A stretch of 64,000 nucleotides of DNA from Pyrenopolyporus hunteri (Eukaryota > Ascomycota > Sordariomycetes > Xylariales > Hypoxylaceae). The first letter of the stretch is position 1. Each line of letters starts with the position of its first letter. The notes below the pieces were generated by a model. It saw nothing but the letters and a program-made list of their open reading frames with translations, had not been told where the DNA came from and did no database searches. Location: assembly GCA_902806595.1 (NCBI GenBank), contig CADCXC010000005.1:744001-808000 (forward strand), written 5' to 3'. Of this stretch, positions 48,219-59,624 are shown piece after piece. Both the position numbers and the translations under genes were made by a program.

Positions 48219-48708
48219 ATGAAGTTCTCCCTCGCCACCACGCTCACGGTCCTCGCGGCCTTCACCAGCGCAACACCAACCGGCCAAAACGAGCAGGACA
48301 AGAACTCCGCCGTAAGTCCCTTCCCCCTTCCCCCAACTCCCAACCCAAACTAACATCCTCCTCCCAGCGCGCGCTCGAATCGTACATATCCGCGATCGCG
48401 CGCTCGGTGCCGGTGCCGGAGGGGGCCACTACGAGATGCGGGGGCGGAACGTGCTCACGGGCGTGGACGCGGGGGGGCGGGTGACGGGGGAGCGGGCGGT
48501 GGCGGGGGACAAGGCGGCGGCGGTGCGGCGGCGGCTGGGGACGACGGCGGCGCGGAGCAGCCTGGAGGCGGAGCTGGCGGCGCGCGAGGAGGTGTGGTGC
48601 GCCGACTACGTCTGCGGCGTCGACGAGGACTGCTGGGGGTACATCTCGCCGTACAACTACCAGTGCCGCAAGTGCAACCCGGGCACGAAGAGGTGCGCTC
48701 CTTGGTGA
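48219..48708 (+). CDS. Small secreted cysteine-rich protein; frame unresolved
   Basis: Exon 1 (48219-48311) encodes a signal peptide MKFSLATTLTVLAAFTSA, followed by TPTGQNEQDKNSA and a GTAAGT donor. The C-terminal frame to 48708 ends with six closely spaced cysteines (WCADYVCGVDEDCW, then QCRKCNPGTKRC), typical of small secreted effector-like or antimicrobial proteins. The strongest acceptor (CTAAC branch and CCCAG at 48367) starts a frame RALESYISAIARS that hits a stop at about 48482, one base out of phase with the Cys-rich frame. A later acceptor at 48435 gives a continuous frame of about 121 residues but is less canonical. So this is either an alternative acceptor, a one-base error or indel in the G-run near 48423-48427, or a recent pseudogene. 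Local GC is very high and homopolymer runs are frequent. Confidence 0.6.
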
Positions 48709-49439
48709 TGATGCGTGGCGCATGGGAGGATTGGTGTCGCGGGAGAGAAGGGGAAGGGGAAGGGGAAGGGGAAGAGGAGGGGAGGATGTCGGTTGTGGTG
48801 TATGGGTACTTGGGGGCTGTATATTCGCTATCGTTACGCTGAGATTGTTTCTTTATCAATATATTACATACCGTCGTTTCCAGTGTCGAATATAGTTCAG
48901 ACTATATGGGATCTTTAGGTCGTACCTTGGGCTTGTATGATTTGTACACCTAGGTAGCTTCAAGGTTCTCAGGATATATGCATGTCCTATGTAGGTAAGT
49001 TATGATATAGACCTTGTACATTATGTATCGTATAGGATAGCATCTACTCACTTGGTTCTTGTCCTCCTATATACAGATAATTCATGTTTATGAATATCCT
49101 TAATGGCCGAGAGTCTTGATTCTTCAGACGTGTGGGAGTAGAGTTGAATTCAATATTTTTTTTATTGCTTGCGCTCCTCTTTATATGATGACCGATCCTC
49201 AGCAAGCCAAGCTTGCGATGTATAATGATATTGCGACTCTATCTAATCAATCGTACCTCCTCATCGGCTCCTAGCGGGCTTGCTTATACAACAAGGTCGG
49301 TTGCTAATAGGAGTAGAGACTGACTGGCGTCTAAACATAAGCAGCGGCCTTATTCCTTCTAATGGGAACCGAGGCGACTGATGCTTTCCCGAACCATAGT
49401 TCTAGGAGACCGTCGCCCCTGTAGGTCACCCCTGTCTTA
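48709..49439. other. Intergenic region with purine tandem
   Basis: A GGGGAA tandem lies at about 48745-48783, just after the secreted-protein stop. The rest is AT-rich 3' flank shared by two convergent genes. Confidence 0.6.
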
Positions 49440-52304
49440 TCATTGGTTGTCTTCCTCGCCCTCGAATAGCTTCTGTATGGTAGGCAGGAAGACTTGTGCC
49501 TTTCTAAAGTCCCCGATCTTGATGCGCATATAATCGAACGCCACCAGGATCACCTCGTCTGGACCGGCCTTCCGACCTTCGGCATCCACCGGCACCTCCA
49601 GGTTGTCCTCTATTATGGGCACCTTCTGATACCGCTGGGAGAAGTGCGTCAACAAAATCCTCCTTGCCTCCATACGCCGGCCGACGCCGATAGCTTCCGA
49701 CATGGTCGAGTGCTTCTTCGCGTTGGCGTCGCCACGAAGCTCGTCCTCGAACGTGCTCTCGTGAATCAGCAGGGTTACTCCCTTCCCAATCTTGACAAAA
49801 TCTTCGCTGGGTCTACAATCACCGGAATACGCGATCTTGAGTCCTGACGGGAAAGTGAAAACCGTTGCAAGTGCCCCGAAACAATGACGTACGAAGCAGG
49901 CATCGATCCGCTCTATACCGAAGGTGCTCCTGTCTTCTTCTGTAAATATCCGCGGGTTGCAGGTCTTCCCCCCTGGTATGCTAGGGTCTGGGCCGTTAAA
50001 GGTCATAGTTTTAAGACGGTCGAACCCGTAGTTCTCGACATCCGAATACTCTCGTAGCCAATCAATCATATGGCCGTGAGACGCGATGAGCAGCGTGGCG
50101 GAGGGGTTTGATCGGCTCGTCTCTTCGTGCCATGCTTTAATAATGGAAGCCGTGCCTAGGTGGTGGTCCGCATGCAGGTGGCTAATCCATATTCCTTTGA
50201 GATCTCTCAAGACCTCGGGCGTTTCGTTGCCGAGAACCCGGTGAAGCTGACCTAGGGTGTTCTCGCCGCAGTCGAACAGGTAATTCCCACATCCTGGGAC
50301 ACGGATGAGCGTAGCAGAGACGTTGCGATACTTGGACGGTAGGGCGGAGCCGGTTCCTAGAGTGATGACTTCTGCATCTCGATGTGGAATATCAGATTCG
50401 ACTTTCTCGACCTTGGCAAGAAAATCGGGATCTGAAGCCTTCGCTCTCGCTTTTTTAGCCATCTCAAGAATTTCGTCAGTCAAGCCCTCCCTAGCTAGCT
50501 TTTCGATATCCGGGAACGGGACGATCTTGTCATCTTTGTGTAGGTACTGTGGTGCGAACTGCACCGTCTTCCCAAGCTGGCCAACCTCGTAGATATGTTT
50601 GATGTCTGTTGTTGGAGTATTCAAGATCGAGACTTCGTTGTTATAGGTCGGCAAGGAAAATCGGTCGGGGTCAATACACCGTAGCTTAAACGTTTGAGCG
50701 GCGGCGGATTCGAATGCAATCCTATTCGGACAACTGTCTGCCGAAGTCACGATATGCTTCATCGCCGACATCTTTCGCATAAACTCTTGCAACCGGGGCT
50801 CGTTCGCGACTCCGCTGCCTAAGAACCAGAAGATGACGTGGATACCATTCATTATGGTGTCGTTCGACCACTCCGTCCGATTGACGAGCGCGTCAATATA
50901 AGAAGCATCCGGTAAATCGACGACGGCAAATCCATTTCCGGGTACGGTCGATTCCAGGACCATGTCCGGGGTCACCAGAACCCCATCTTTGCCCGTGACG
51001 CTCTGTCCGCTAGCGAGATGCTTATAATCTGGTATGGCCACGCCATAGCTTTCGGCTGCTTGGCGGTTGAACTTCCCCCGTCGATCGTGGGTCTTAACTA
51101 TGTAACATATTGACTGGTTTGAGGGTTTCGTGCGTGGTAGCGACGCGACCATCGCCCCGGGCCAGGGTTGGCGTACTAGGACCGGTATATCCGGGACTTC
51201 CTGCCCCTTCCCCGGTAAGGGGCCCATGTATTCTTGAATGTGGCCTTTGTTATCCCGGACGAACAGTTTCGCGGGCAGCACCGCTTTATATAGAGTCGTC
51301 TCTACCAACGCGTCCATGGTCCAGTCTGAGTCAAACATCTGAGCAACCACGGTATCGACCAGCTTTTTGTCCTCGTCATCAGCCGAGGAGGACGTCGGTG
51401 ACGGCGCGGGTTGTCGCTTATGCGCGTCGGACGCCTCTGTAAACTCCTCGTGCGTCCGTTTTCGGGGGCTGGCTGAGGGCGTCGTAGTTGGCTGGACCGG
51501 CATGTACCACACGTTGATATTGATATCTTGCCAATCCGGCTTGGCTGCCCGTTCCGCATTTAAGCGAGGGTCGTCGCGAATCTCAAGGGGATTGAGTGGA
51601 AGGCCTTTCCGGAAGACGAATCTGCGGGCCGTGGCGAGGAGATACGCTAGATTCTTGCCGCCGTGGATATTGAGTCTCGGCATGGAGAGTCCTTTGGTCA
51701 CGTCAACTTCGTAGATAGCTTGGCCTTTCTTCTTGCGTTCCTCGAGCCTAGCTCGAAGAGCCTCTATCCTGGTTGCAAGTGTATCAGCAAGAACGAGGAT
51801 GGTGCCGAGCACTCCGCCGACATTGTGCCAATTGACCACACCGGTCAGGAAGAGGTCCTCGATCTTGTTTACGCCAAAGCCTCTCTGGATAGCGGTGCGC
51901 TGGGTTCCCTCGGAAATATTCCCGAAGAAGTAACGCTTGTTGTCGAAGTGAAGCAACAAGCACGTGCCGTGGGTATCGGCCGTGGGAGTTGCGACGATCT
52001 GAACCCAGTTCAACATCCTGTTCTTGAATGCCTGGCCGGAGTAATCGGTTGGCGGCGGCGGCGGGGACTTGAGCCGGGGGCGTCGGAAGAGCAGAAATTG
52101 GGCGTTGAATTGCCGGTCGCCGGGAGTCGCGCGCAGGATCGAAACAGCAGGGTCTTTGAACAGATCCTTTGGGAGCGGTGCGCTGTCGAAGACGGATTCT
52201 TCAAGCCAACCGGGGCGGATCGACGAGGATATGAGATTCGGGTTTGCCTTCAAAGGAACAGGACGCCGACTCAGCGTTTTGGCGAGAACATGACGGCTTC
52301 TCAT
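49440..52304 (-). CDS. TRZ1: Long-form tRNase Z (ELAC2/Trz1)
   Basis: The endonuclease that removes 3' trailers from precursor tRNAs in nucleus and mitochondria. One exon of 954 residues, at the larger end for the long form. The N-terminal half is the degenerate metallo-beta-lactamase domain (WVQIVATPTADTHGTCLLL, FLTGVVNWHNVGG) that lacks metal ligands. The C-terminal half carries ITLGTGSALPSKYRNVSA and the zinc motif SHLHADHHLG (about 708-717). HCFGA, IAYSGDCRPSEDF, LLIHESTFED and LLTHFSQRY (the HxxT/AxD-type ligands and product-binding loop) follow. A Ser/Lys-rich linker with AspGlu occupies about 275-320. The N-terminal 20 residues are basic and hydroxylated (MRSRHVLAKTLSRRP), a plausible mitochondrial targeting signal; this is inference. 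Confidence 0.96.
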   Translation of the reverse strand: MRSRHVLAKTLSRRPVPLKANPNLISSSIRPGWLEESVFDSAPLPKDLFKDPAVSILRATPGDRQFNAQFLLFRRPRLKSPPPPPTDYSGQAFKNRMLNWVQIVATPTADTHGTCLLLHFDNKRYFFGNISEGTQRTAIQRGFGVNKIEDLFLTGVVNWHNVGGVLGTILVLADTLATRIEALRARLEERKKKGQAIYEVDVTKGLSMPRLNIHGGKNLAYLLATARRFVFRKGLPLNPLEIRDDPRLNAERAAKPDWQDININVWYMPVQPTTTPSASPRKRTHEEFTEASDAHKRQPAPSPTSSSADDEDKKLVDTVVAQMFDSDWTMDALVETTLYKAVLPAKLFVRDNKGHIQEYMGPLPGKGQEVPDIPVLVRQPWPGAMVASLPRTKPSNQSICYIVKTHDRRGKFNRQAAESYGVAIPDYKHLASGQSVTGKDGVLVTPDMVLESTVPGNGFAVVDLPDASYIDALVNRTEWSNDTIMNGIHVIFWFLGSGVANEPRLQEFMRKMSAMKHIVTSADSCPNRIAFESAAAQTFKLRCIDPDRFSLPTYNNEVSILNTPTTDIKHIYEVGQLGKTVQFAPQYLHKDDKIVPFPDIEKLAREGLTDEILEMAKKARAKASDPDFLAKVEKVESDIPHRDAEVITLGTGSALPSKYRNVSATLIRVPGCGNYLFDCGENTLGQLHRVLGNETPEVLRDLKGIWISHLHADHHLGTASIIKAWHEETSRSNPSATLLIASHGHMIDWLREYSDVENYGFDRLKTMTFNGPDPSIPGGKTCNPRIFTEEDRSTFGIERIDACFVRHCFGALATVFTFPSGLKIAYSGDCRPSEDFVKIGKGVTLLIHESTFEDELRGDANAKKHSTMSEAIGVGRRMEARRILLTHFSQRYQKVPIIEDNLEVPVDAEGRKAGPDEVILVAFDYMRIKIGDFRKAQVFLPTIQKLFEGEEDNQ

Positions 52305-52971
52305 CGAGTTTTACGTCGGAAGAGCCAATAAGGAACGACTCCCGTTGCCTCAGTATACACCTGAAAAAAATGTATATGCGGGTGGTGCAGGAATAGGCCC
52401 GTAATCGATACCAATCAACGAGTCGACGAACTTTTTCTACATATTTCTTATCAGTATCTTATCTTATCGCCATTTCCCGTTATCTGGGACTTCGTCCAGC
52501 CTATGCGTACCTACCCATTGTACTACACGTACGGATTATATACCTACCTAGGTAGGTATGGAAAGAACGACAGAAGTACGCGTGCCAGTTGTTACACGTC
52601 CAGCCACTTTACACAACTTCCAGTCATTCTTTTTTATTCTTTTCAACTCCCTTTATCATTTACATCTATTTGATACTCATCCGTCTTCATGGAGGAGAAT
52701 TCTACGTTACATGTACAACCAATGGCTCCATTCGCCACTGGTACATAGGTCCCTATATTCGGGATTCTTGTCTTGAGTAACCCTCATAATCGCATGGTGC
52801 AACTTGCATCTAGAGAACCATTCCAGGGCCATCAAGCATCGGACGCCCCCAAAGTATATCATAACCGCGGCGCCATCAACACCAAAGTGGTGACTCGAAC
52901 TTCCGTTGCAATATGGACATCTCTATCCTAAGATAATATCCATAGAATCTACTCGCTTCCTTCTACTCGAC
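52305..52971. other. Intergenic region
   Basis: Promoter side of tRNase Z and 3' flank of the exonuclease gene. A TACCTACCTAGGTAGGTA word lies at about 52541-52557. Nothing else was recognised. Confidence 0.6.
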
Positions 52972-55170
52972 CTATGAGCTCCGCGTAAGCCCCGGAACCC
53001 GCGTCCATGTATAGAAGGTCAGCCAGAGGTCCTTCTTCACACTCTCGCAAACTTGGACGAACTCCTGGACGCCCGGGACTTGGTGGAGCTCGTCGAGCGT
53101 CTGCGGCAGCGTCTCGACAAGGGATTGGAGAGTCTGGTCGGAAACTATCGGCTCGGCGGGTTTCGGGTCCATCGCCCAGATCACGCTCTTGACATACGCG
53201 TCCAACTTTTTCCGTAGTAATTTCTGCTCCCAACTCAACGGTTTGGGTGGTTGAGCATCTTCCACCGGTAAAGGGGCGGACATTAGGTCGGTCTTAGGAG
53301 GAGACTGAGGACGTATCTCTTCGCGAGGGTCTAAGAAACTATCGGCTCGTTTGCGTTTTCGATGCGGCGATGTCCCCGGAGCGATGAGTTCTTCGGGTGC
53401 TAATAAATCACCCGGCTGATCCTGATTCTCATCATTTCCCTCTACTGCTGCTTCGTCGACATCGAGTCGCGTCTCGGAAAATGTGAAGGAGAGGCCGGTA
53501 CTCAGTGAAGGCTTCGCTAAGACTATCTCTTTCGAATTTCCTACGCTCCTAATCATCCTACGTTTCGAGGGCATATCACTTGGCTGTGGCTGCTGAATGT
53601 TTTCTGTGGGGTAGGACATCTTAGGTATGTCTGGAATCAACGGTTCCGAAGACTTGATTCCATGTTCGGACTCGAAGTCTGCAATTATCCGGAGCCAGTC
53701 AGGCCCGTATTCGGTCGCTTTTCCTTCGCCTACGCCTCGGACGCGAAGAAGCTCTCGTCGGTTTGAGGGGCGTTCTCGAACGAGGGTTTTCAAGAGTGAG
53801 TTATGAGCTATCATAAATGCGGATAAGCCCTTTGCGGCGGCCTGGGACTTTCGATGCTCTACCAGTCGCTTATACAGTTCCTCGGATAGGGCGGAGTTCG
53901 AAAGTTCCCGCGAGCCGCTCCCTACGTGGTTGGAATCTAAGTGCGGAGCCGTGGGCCGTAGATTTAGAGCCTCCTTGTGGGGCTTCTTCTCAACATGCTC
54001 GGTGGCGCATTGTGCGGCGACGTCTAACCGTCCGTCGCCGCACGCATCTTCCTTTTGTTTGCATACATCTTGCGGCTCCGAGAGTTGGCTTTTATTTAGT
54101 CCGCGTCTCCTGGCTAGTAATTCTCGGATTAGGTTTGTAGCAACCACATTGGCGGGGACGCCCTGGGCACCCTCTGGTCTGTTAACTCTGTAGAAGTCCT
54201 CAGCCGTCAGGACCGCAGGCTTGGATCCATCTACCAGGCACTCAAGCTGGACGGGGATGATCTTCGCCATAGCAAAAGGAAGGTAGGACTCGGCTAGTTT
54301 TGGGAGCGGCGGAACTGGCGTCATCTTTAGACGCTTCGCGTTCATGCACTTGAGAAGGGGATGTTAGTATTCAGTCCTTTTTCTCTGATCAACGAGAACT
54401 ACCCGGCTCTTGGGGGTCTGCTAAGGAGGTGATGTGAAGGAAAATAGGAGTTTTGATTCACGTACATGAAACAGCATGTAGGCCGCATAAGCGTCATTGG
54501 CGGCATAGAATTTCTGGTCATTACTTAAAGGTAAGCTCCAGTCGCTCGTCCGTACGCTTCCTTTGTAGAGAGGCAACCCGAGGTGAGCTTCGGTTTGTGT
54601 GGATAATGCGCATAGTTTGCTTATGACTCTCTTAGGATCGGACTGCCCGAAGGTTACTAAGTGATGTATATGACTTAGTTCGAAGGCGCCCCGAGGTTCT
54701 AGCTGGAAGTCGTCTCTGAGCCTTCTGAAATCTGCACTCATTATAGCGACGCCCGTCTTGAGAATGCTCGCGGATTCGATGATGCGGCGCAAAGACGGTG
54801 CGATCAGGTCTTCAGTCGTCTGGCCGTCGTGGAGAGCGATATGGAAGAGGGCGACTTTATGCTCGCAGGCAAGCTGTATGAGGGAAACTTTGGATTCCGT
54901 GCGTTTGTGCGCGTCCCAGGGCCATTCCATATCGAATCCCAGCACAGGCTCGTTAAGGAACTCCTGCGCGATGAGCTCAGACTGAGATTTCGAGGAACTA
55001 TATAATATCCGGACCGATTGGCCCCGAGGCCCGCGGTAGTAGTGGTGGTTCCACCAGCGGCGAGGAGGGCGGTCCGGGGTCGGGGTGGTGATGGAGTAGG
55101 AAAGCGGCCATTGGATCTTGTTCTTGTCAAACGGTGGGCTCGGATGCCACACGCCGTCCGTCTCCGTCAT
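52972..55170 (-). CDS. DEDDy 3'-5' exonuclease with HRDC domain (WRN-exo/RNase D-like)
   Basis: A nucleic-acid 3'-5' exonuclease of the DnaQ/RNase D fold joined to a helicase-and-RNase-D C-terminal (HRDC) domain. Exons are 55170-54466 and 54348-52972, separated by a 117-bp intron with TACTAAC branch; joined length 693 residues. The exonuclease domain (about 55-235) shows VLGFDMEWPW (Asp80/Glu82), the second motif around KTGVAIMSADFRRLRDD, and YAANDAY (third motif, YxxxD). The intron lies right after MLFH and restores the conserved HCMNAKRLKM continuation. The HRDC-like segment is at about 392-461: LVEHRKSQAAAKGLSAFMI, RPSNRRELLRVRGVGEGKA. The remainder is a charged, Ser/Pro-rich tail. No helicase domain is present, unlike WRN itself. 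Probable role: RNA or DNA 3' trimming in the nucleus; the substrate is unknown. Confidence 0.9.
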
Positions 55171-55831
55171 GATCCCGAGCAGAATGGAGCCGGAGCACGG
55201 GATGACGTCAATGGGATGGATCTAATAGATTGAGTGTGTTAGGTGTTGCAAGCGGATGTCGCATGGCAGTGGGGTAACTAAAATGGCTCATATAGTACCT
55301 ACTTACCTAGGTAGATACCTAGGTAGGTACCTAGGTAACCCCAAGGAGTGTACCTAGGTACGTATAGCCTTTACGGGTAGGCGCGTTCCCGTTAGCGTAC
55401 CCGGGTATCCTACAAGAGGATGATTTCCATGATATCAAGGCAAATTGTTGAACCTTAAGATGCAATTCTAGGGGGGGGACAAAGGTAACTCACCTTTCTT
55501 CTACGCGAGCACGTGAGCCGCGTTACTAGGGCAATTACGAAGTATAAACATTAATACGCGGTATGTATCTGGGTAGGTATGTAAAATACATCAATGCCCC
55601 TAAATAGGTACGTATCGAACATCTACGTAGGTACCACCTATACGCCCAGGTCCTGCGAGGGGTTACTTAGGTAATTGGGGTATTCTACTGGAAATTTAAC
55701 ATTCGCGGGCTTTGCAAATTCCCTACATGCCAATATGCCAATAAACCGCCCTTCCCAGATGTGAACCCGTGGGTAATCTTAACAGTCTTACAACTACCTA
55801 TTTTATCCCCCCTCGCGGCTTCGTCTTTGTA
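55171..55831. other. Intergenic region with TACCTAGGTA tandem
   Basis: A dense group of TACCTAGGTA words at about 55303-55366 (several overlapping palindromes). No gene was recognised. Confidence 0.65.
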
Positions 55832-56712
55832 TTATGGGTTGTAGCTCAGCACTTCCAAGTTTCGCACCTGGTATAGCGTGTCTATTTGCTCGCTGTCAGT
55901 AACGAGAAGAATACTACCGAAGGTCCTCTGCTTACCACTTGACGGTCCCGGCGATCCAGAGGAGCCTTCCATTTGCAAGTTGATAATACTGCGTGTCGAC
56001 GATATCAGCAATGGTATCCAAGCCTGGTTTCAAGTATATTACGTGGTAAAGGACGGGTCGCTTACAGGTACATCGGCTTCCCGAAGAAACCACCTCCTAC
56101 TTGGGTCGTGACAAGAGAGTCGTCCATGTAGAACTTCACAGACACATCTCGCTGGTTGATATCGCGGACCTCAACCTTGATCTTGTGAAACTGGTCCGGA
56201 TTCGAATACGTCACGTCCTTCCAGGAAAGAACGGAGGAAGTGTTGAAGGTGTTGAAGGAGATCTTGCCCGATCCCTTCCACTCCGCCATGTCGATCTCTG
56301 GTGGCCAGCTATCCACGCCAGTCAGCCAGAACGCCGGCCACGTGCCCTTCGTCGTCGTGGCCTTGAACTCGCCCGAGAAATCATAGCCCCCGCCACGCGA
56401 GACGTTAAAATGCTCCTTGGCCCCGATTGCGCCGGACAGGTAGTTGATCTTGATCTGCTTGCCGCCGTGGGTAGCGTCTTTCTGGCCGGACACCTTCTTG
56501 GCTGTCAAGGTCAACATGCCGTTCGAGAACTTCACTTGGCTCTTGTCCATTCGTGCGCCACCGTTGTGGTCGGTTCCCCACGGATAGTTGTAGGACCAAT
56601 CGGCGTCGAAGTCCGCCTGAGAGTTGAAGCTTGTCTTAGGGATCATTGTCCGGACCGCCTCGCTGCAAGCCACAGCGGCTAGGAAAAGCAAACATGTCTC
56701 GGGGAAATGCAT
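55832..56712 (-). CDS. Secreted GH16-like glucanase
   Basis: A concanavalin-type beta-jelly-roll glycoside hydrolase of family 16 or close to it. Exons are 56712-56066, 55988-55936 and 55881-55832, giving 249 residues. A signal peptide covers about the first 19 residues. The catalytic motif EIDMAEW (Glu139, Asp141, Glu144) matches the family ExDxxE. Flanking blocks fit: FSGEFKATTTKGTWPAFWLT, the C-terminal strand YLIINLQMEGSSGSPGPSS, and the final strand YQVRNLEVLSY. The last exon is read from the acceptor at 55882, chosen because an earlier acceptor puts a stop three codons in. Expected substrate is a beta-1,3 or mixed-linked glucan, but the fine specificity cannot be told. Start and end fit the family length. 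Confidence 0.88.
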
Positions 56713-57621
56713 CGTGACCAGAAACGGATACGCAGCTTGGAGTGTGTTTGAGTGTCGGGACCGAGCCCAAAAAGTCTCCTACTACGTGCGAAACAGTAGA
56801 ATAAATATCCCTTCTCCGTCCATTCTAGACTCTCGATATACTCGGGGTTAAATTAGGCCCAAATTGTTTCAAGAACAATGCTGATAAAGCCTATATTAGC
56901 AGGTAGCTAGCTGAAAGGCCTTACAATCACCCCATACAGATCCGGTGTGATATAGCCGCAGTCGACCATTTAGCCGGACAAATACTTCATTGGAGCATTT
57001 AATGGGCCAAAATCATGCGCAGTGTTCCAGTGACTTCCTGGGTAGGCAGTCGCTAGGACAATACTACCCAACAGTAACCTTGAATAACAACAAGAGGCGA
57101 CGATATGGTGAGGGGATTGATGGACTTCCGTCGACATTCGTCCGCTAAGGTACCATGCTGAGTGCCCTGATCAGCGGTCGTTCACCCCTGTCCTTAAGAA
57201 CCAGCGTATCATTGGTGCGGCTAGGGGCTCTTTTTCGATGTAGTCTTTAACATTAGTCAAGCTACGACATGATGGTGTATGTATTATTGGTGCATCTCTA
57301 GACTTATCGTCGCCTCAGCTAATAGACTTCTCAAAAACGTCTTACCTGAGTTCTAGCGCTAAGAACAGAAACAAAGAACATGGCCCGCTGACTCCAAGCT
57401 CCTACGATGCGAGAGTAACTAGGTAGCAATATGTTATGCTATATGAACCGAATACTGTGTGATGCAACCATCAAGGGCTCAGGAGTAGCGAGTGCCCAGG
57501 TAGGTAGGATACTACTACGAGTTTACATTCTTAACATCTCTGTCATTGTAAACATCCTAACTCGGCTACCTTCTCTTCAAGAGCATGGTTATAAGCAACC
57601 GGACTTGAAAGCTCGGTAGGT
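56713..57621. other. Intergenic region, nothing recognised
   Basis: Divergent/same-strand spacer between the GH16 and lipase genes. Small plus-strand frames at 56624-56851 and 57431-57619 have no domain signal. Confidence 0.6.
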
Positions 57622-58983
57622 TCAAGCAATAGGGGGCTTGTAGATGTCCACAGTAACATCACGGACCCTGACACCCTGGTACGCCTCATCGTCGTGCGCG
57701 CCACTAAAGGCGCCAGCCAACCACTCTATCGCCCGCTCCTGGCCGTTCACGATCTCGGGAATATGTCCACCAGCCAAGTTACGCTCATACAGCACAGACA
57801 CACCGAACCTCTTGTAATGCTCGATGTGCTCGTCCGTGTCGGAAATGGGCGTCATCTCGTCCCCGATGGCCTTGTACACGAACAGCGGGATCTCGGGCGC
57901 CCCGTGGTATCCGAGCATCCACTCGACCCTCGCGATCCTGCGCAAGACCCTCGACTCCTCGAGGTCCGCCCGGCCGCCGACGAAATACCCGTAGACGTCC
58001 TGCCCGCTGTACTCGTGGAACGCCCGCAGCGAATCCAGGTCCCGGCCCTTGAGGAAGGCGGCGGCGTCCTGGGGGCCCTCGGTCCTGAGGCGGCTGCGTA
58101 TGTAGGCGTCGGCCTCGGGGTATTCGTTCATGATGCCCAGCAGGGCCAGGATCAGGTTCCCCGCGTAGGGCGTCTTGTTCGTGACGCTGTACACGGCCCC
58201 GAAGTTGCTCACTAGCCCGCCTAGCGCGGCGCCCACGAAACCCGCCGACAGCTCGGGGGCGTATTGGACTTGCAGCTCCGCGGCTTTCTCGGATGCGAGC
58301 GAGCCGCCGCTGTACCCCCACATCGCGTACTTGAACTTGTCGGCGCTACTGGGTAACGGGATCTCGGAGGTGCCGGTTAGGGAGAGCACGGCGCGGATGC
58401 CGTCGAGGGTGGCGTGGCCGGCTAGGACGGTGGCTCCGAAGGCGGCGCGGGGCCCCTCGAAGTCGGGGATAGCAACGAACCAGCCTCGGCCGAGCATGAT
58501 ATCGAACTTCGTATGGTCGGTGGGGATGCCGTATAAGTTCTCGAGCGCGGGCTGGAAGATGCGGTATGATGGCCCCCAGTCCATGCTCGGCGAGTTGTAG
58601 GCGATCTGGTAAGAAAGCAGGGAATTGAACCCGGAAGACGAGACCGAGGGTTTGTTGGGAATGATTAATGATCTAATCGATGGCTAAATGGTCAGACACT
58701 TCAATAGAGGCGGATGGCCTACAGTAAACGAGGTACAATGGAAGATTCGGAGCACTTGCGTCACTGCCCAGGCCGGCTGGTACCGCGAGCCGGTGGTCCG
58801 GTACAAGATATGATAGGCGGCGGAGGCATTGATGAAGAACGCCGGCCCGCCGGGCACGGTTCGAACCCGGAGCACGGTCCCCGGCGCAGACGCTTCGAAG
58901 TCGGGCGGCGCCGTGTACCAGGGATCCTGGCTCGGAGGAAGCAGCTTGTCCGACTCGGTGCTTAGGGTGATAGGTGGCGCCAT
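57622..58983 (-). CDS. Secretory lipase family (LIP) esterase
   Basis: An alpha/beta-hydrolase of the fungal LIP family, probably acting on fatty-acid esters. Modelled exons are 58983-58756 and 58683-57622, giving 429 residues. The nucleophile is Ser201 in WGYSGGS; the acid is likely the Asp in KAIGDEMTP and the His in LAGGHIPEI. The exact first-intron edges are the least certain part: the frame before IAYNSPSMD reads SLLSYQ and LIIPNKPS, family-like, and an acceptor CATTTAG at 58684 gives a continuous frame to the donor at 58755. The N-terminus MAPPITLSTESDKLLPP has no signal peptide, unlike many LIP enzymes, so it may be intracellular or the start may lie upstream. The gene body is very GC-rich. 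Confidence 0.83.
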
Positions 58984-59624
58984 CGTCGCAGGAGCGAAGG
59001 GAAGTGTAACGCTCGGTTTCCGCGGAGATTACCTAGGTAGGTATCTAGGTAGGTATGTTCCACGACGGCTGAGGTTTCTCGTTTATGTCGCTAGGTATGC
59101 AAGGGATCGCGGAGTAGGTATATCGGAATATACGGGGCTCGAATATTTCGTGCACCCGAGCCCGTGAGGGGTCGCTGCATGTGAGCCCACGTCTAAGACC
59201 AACATGTCAGAAGGGGTGAAGCCGGTCGAAGAGTGGTCGGTTTATATGGGTTCGTCTTGATCAGCTCATCTCGGATCCGACACGAGATTGGTTCACTGTG
59301 CGTCGACGCCTGAATGTAAGCCAAGAGATCGTATAGTGGATCAATTAGATTAAATTCGTTGCGTTCTGTAGGAGCTTGAACCTTAGTGGGTTGAACTCCT
59401 ATCGTCGCTCGAATGGGCGATTGGTATTAACTTCAACCTACTACCTCGAATAACGCACCTTATATTATTCAGTTATCAGGATTCTTATTTTATAACTATT
59501 ATGTTATAGATTTGGGTAGCTCCTTTATGCATGAAAGAGAAATGTAGCTCAGGAGTTATTCGTCCAGCTTCTTCCCTCGTACTATTTTCAGGAGTAGATA
59601 GGCGTCCCGACAATGAGTCCCCCC
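58984..59624. other. Intergenic region
   Basis: TACCTAGGTAGGTATCTAGG words at about 59032-59056, then AT-rich DNA to the GH28 stop. No gene was recognised. Confidence 0.6.
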
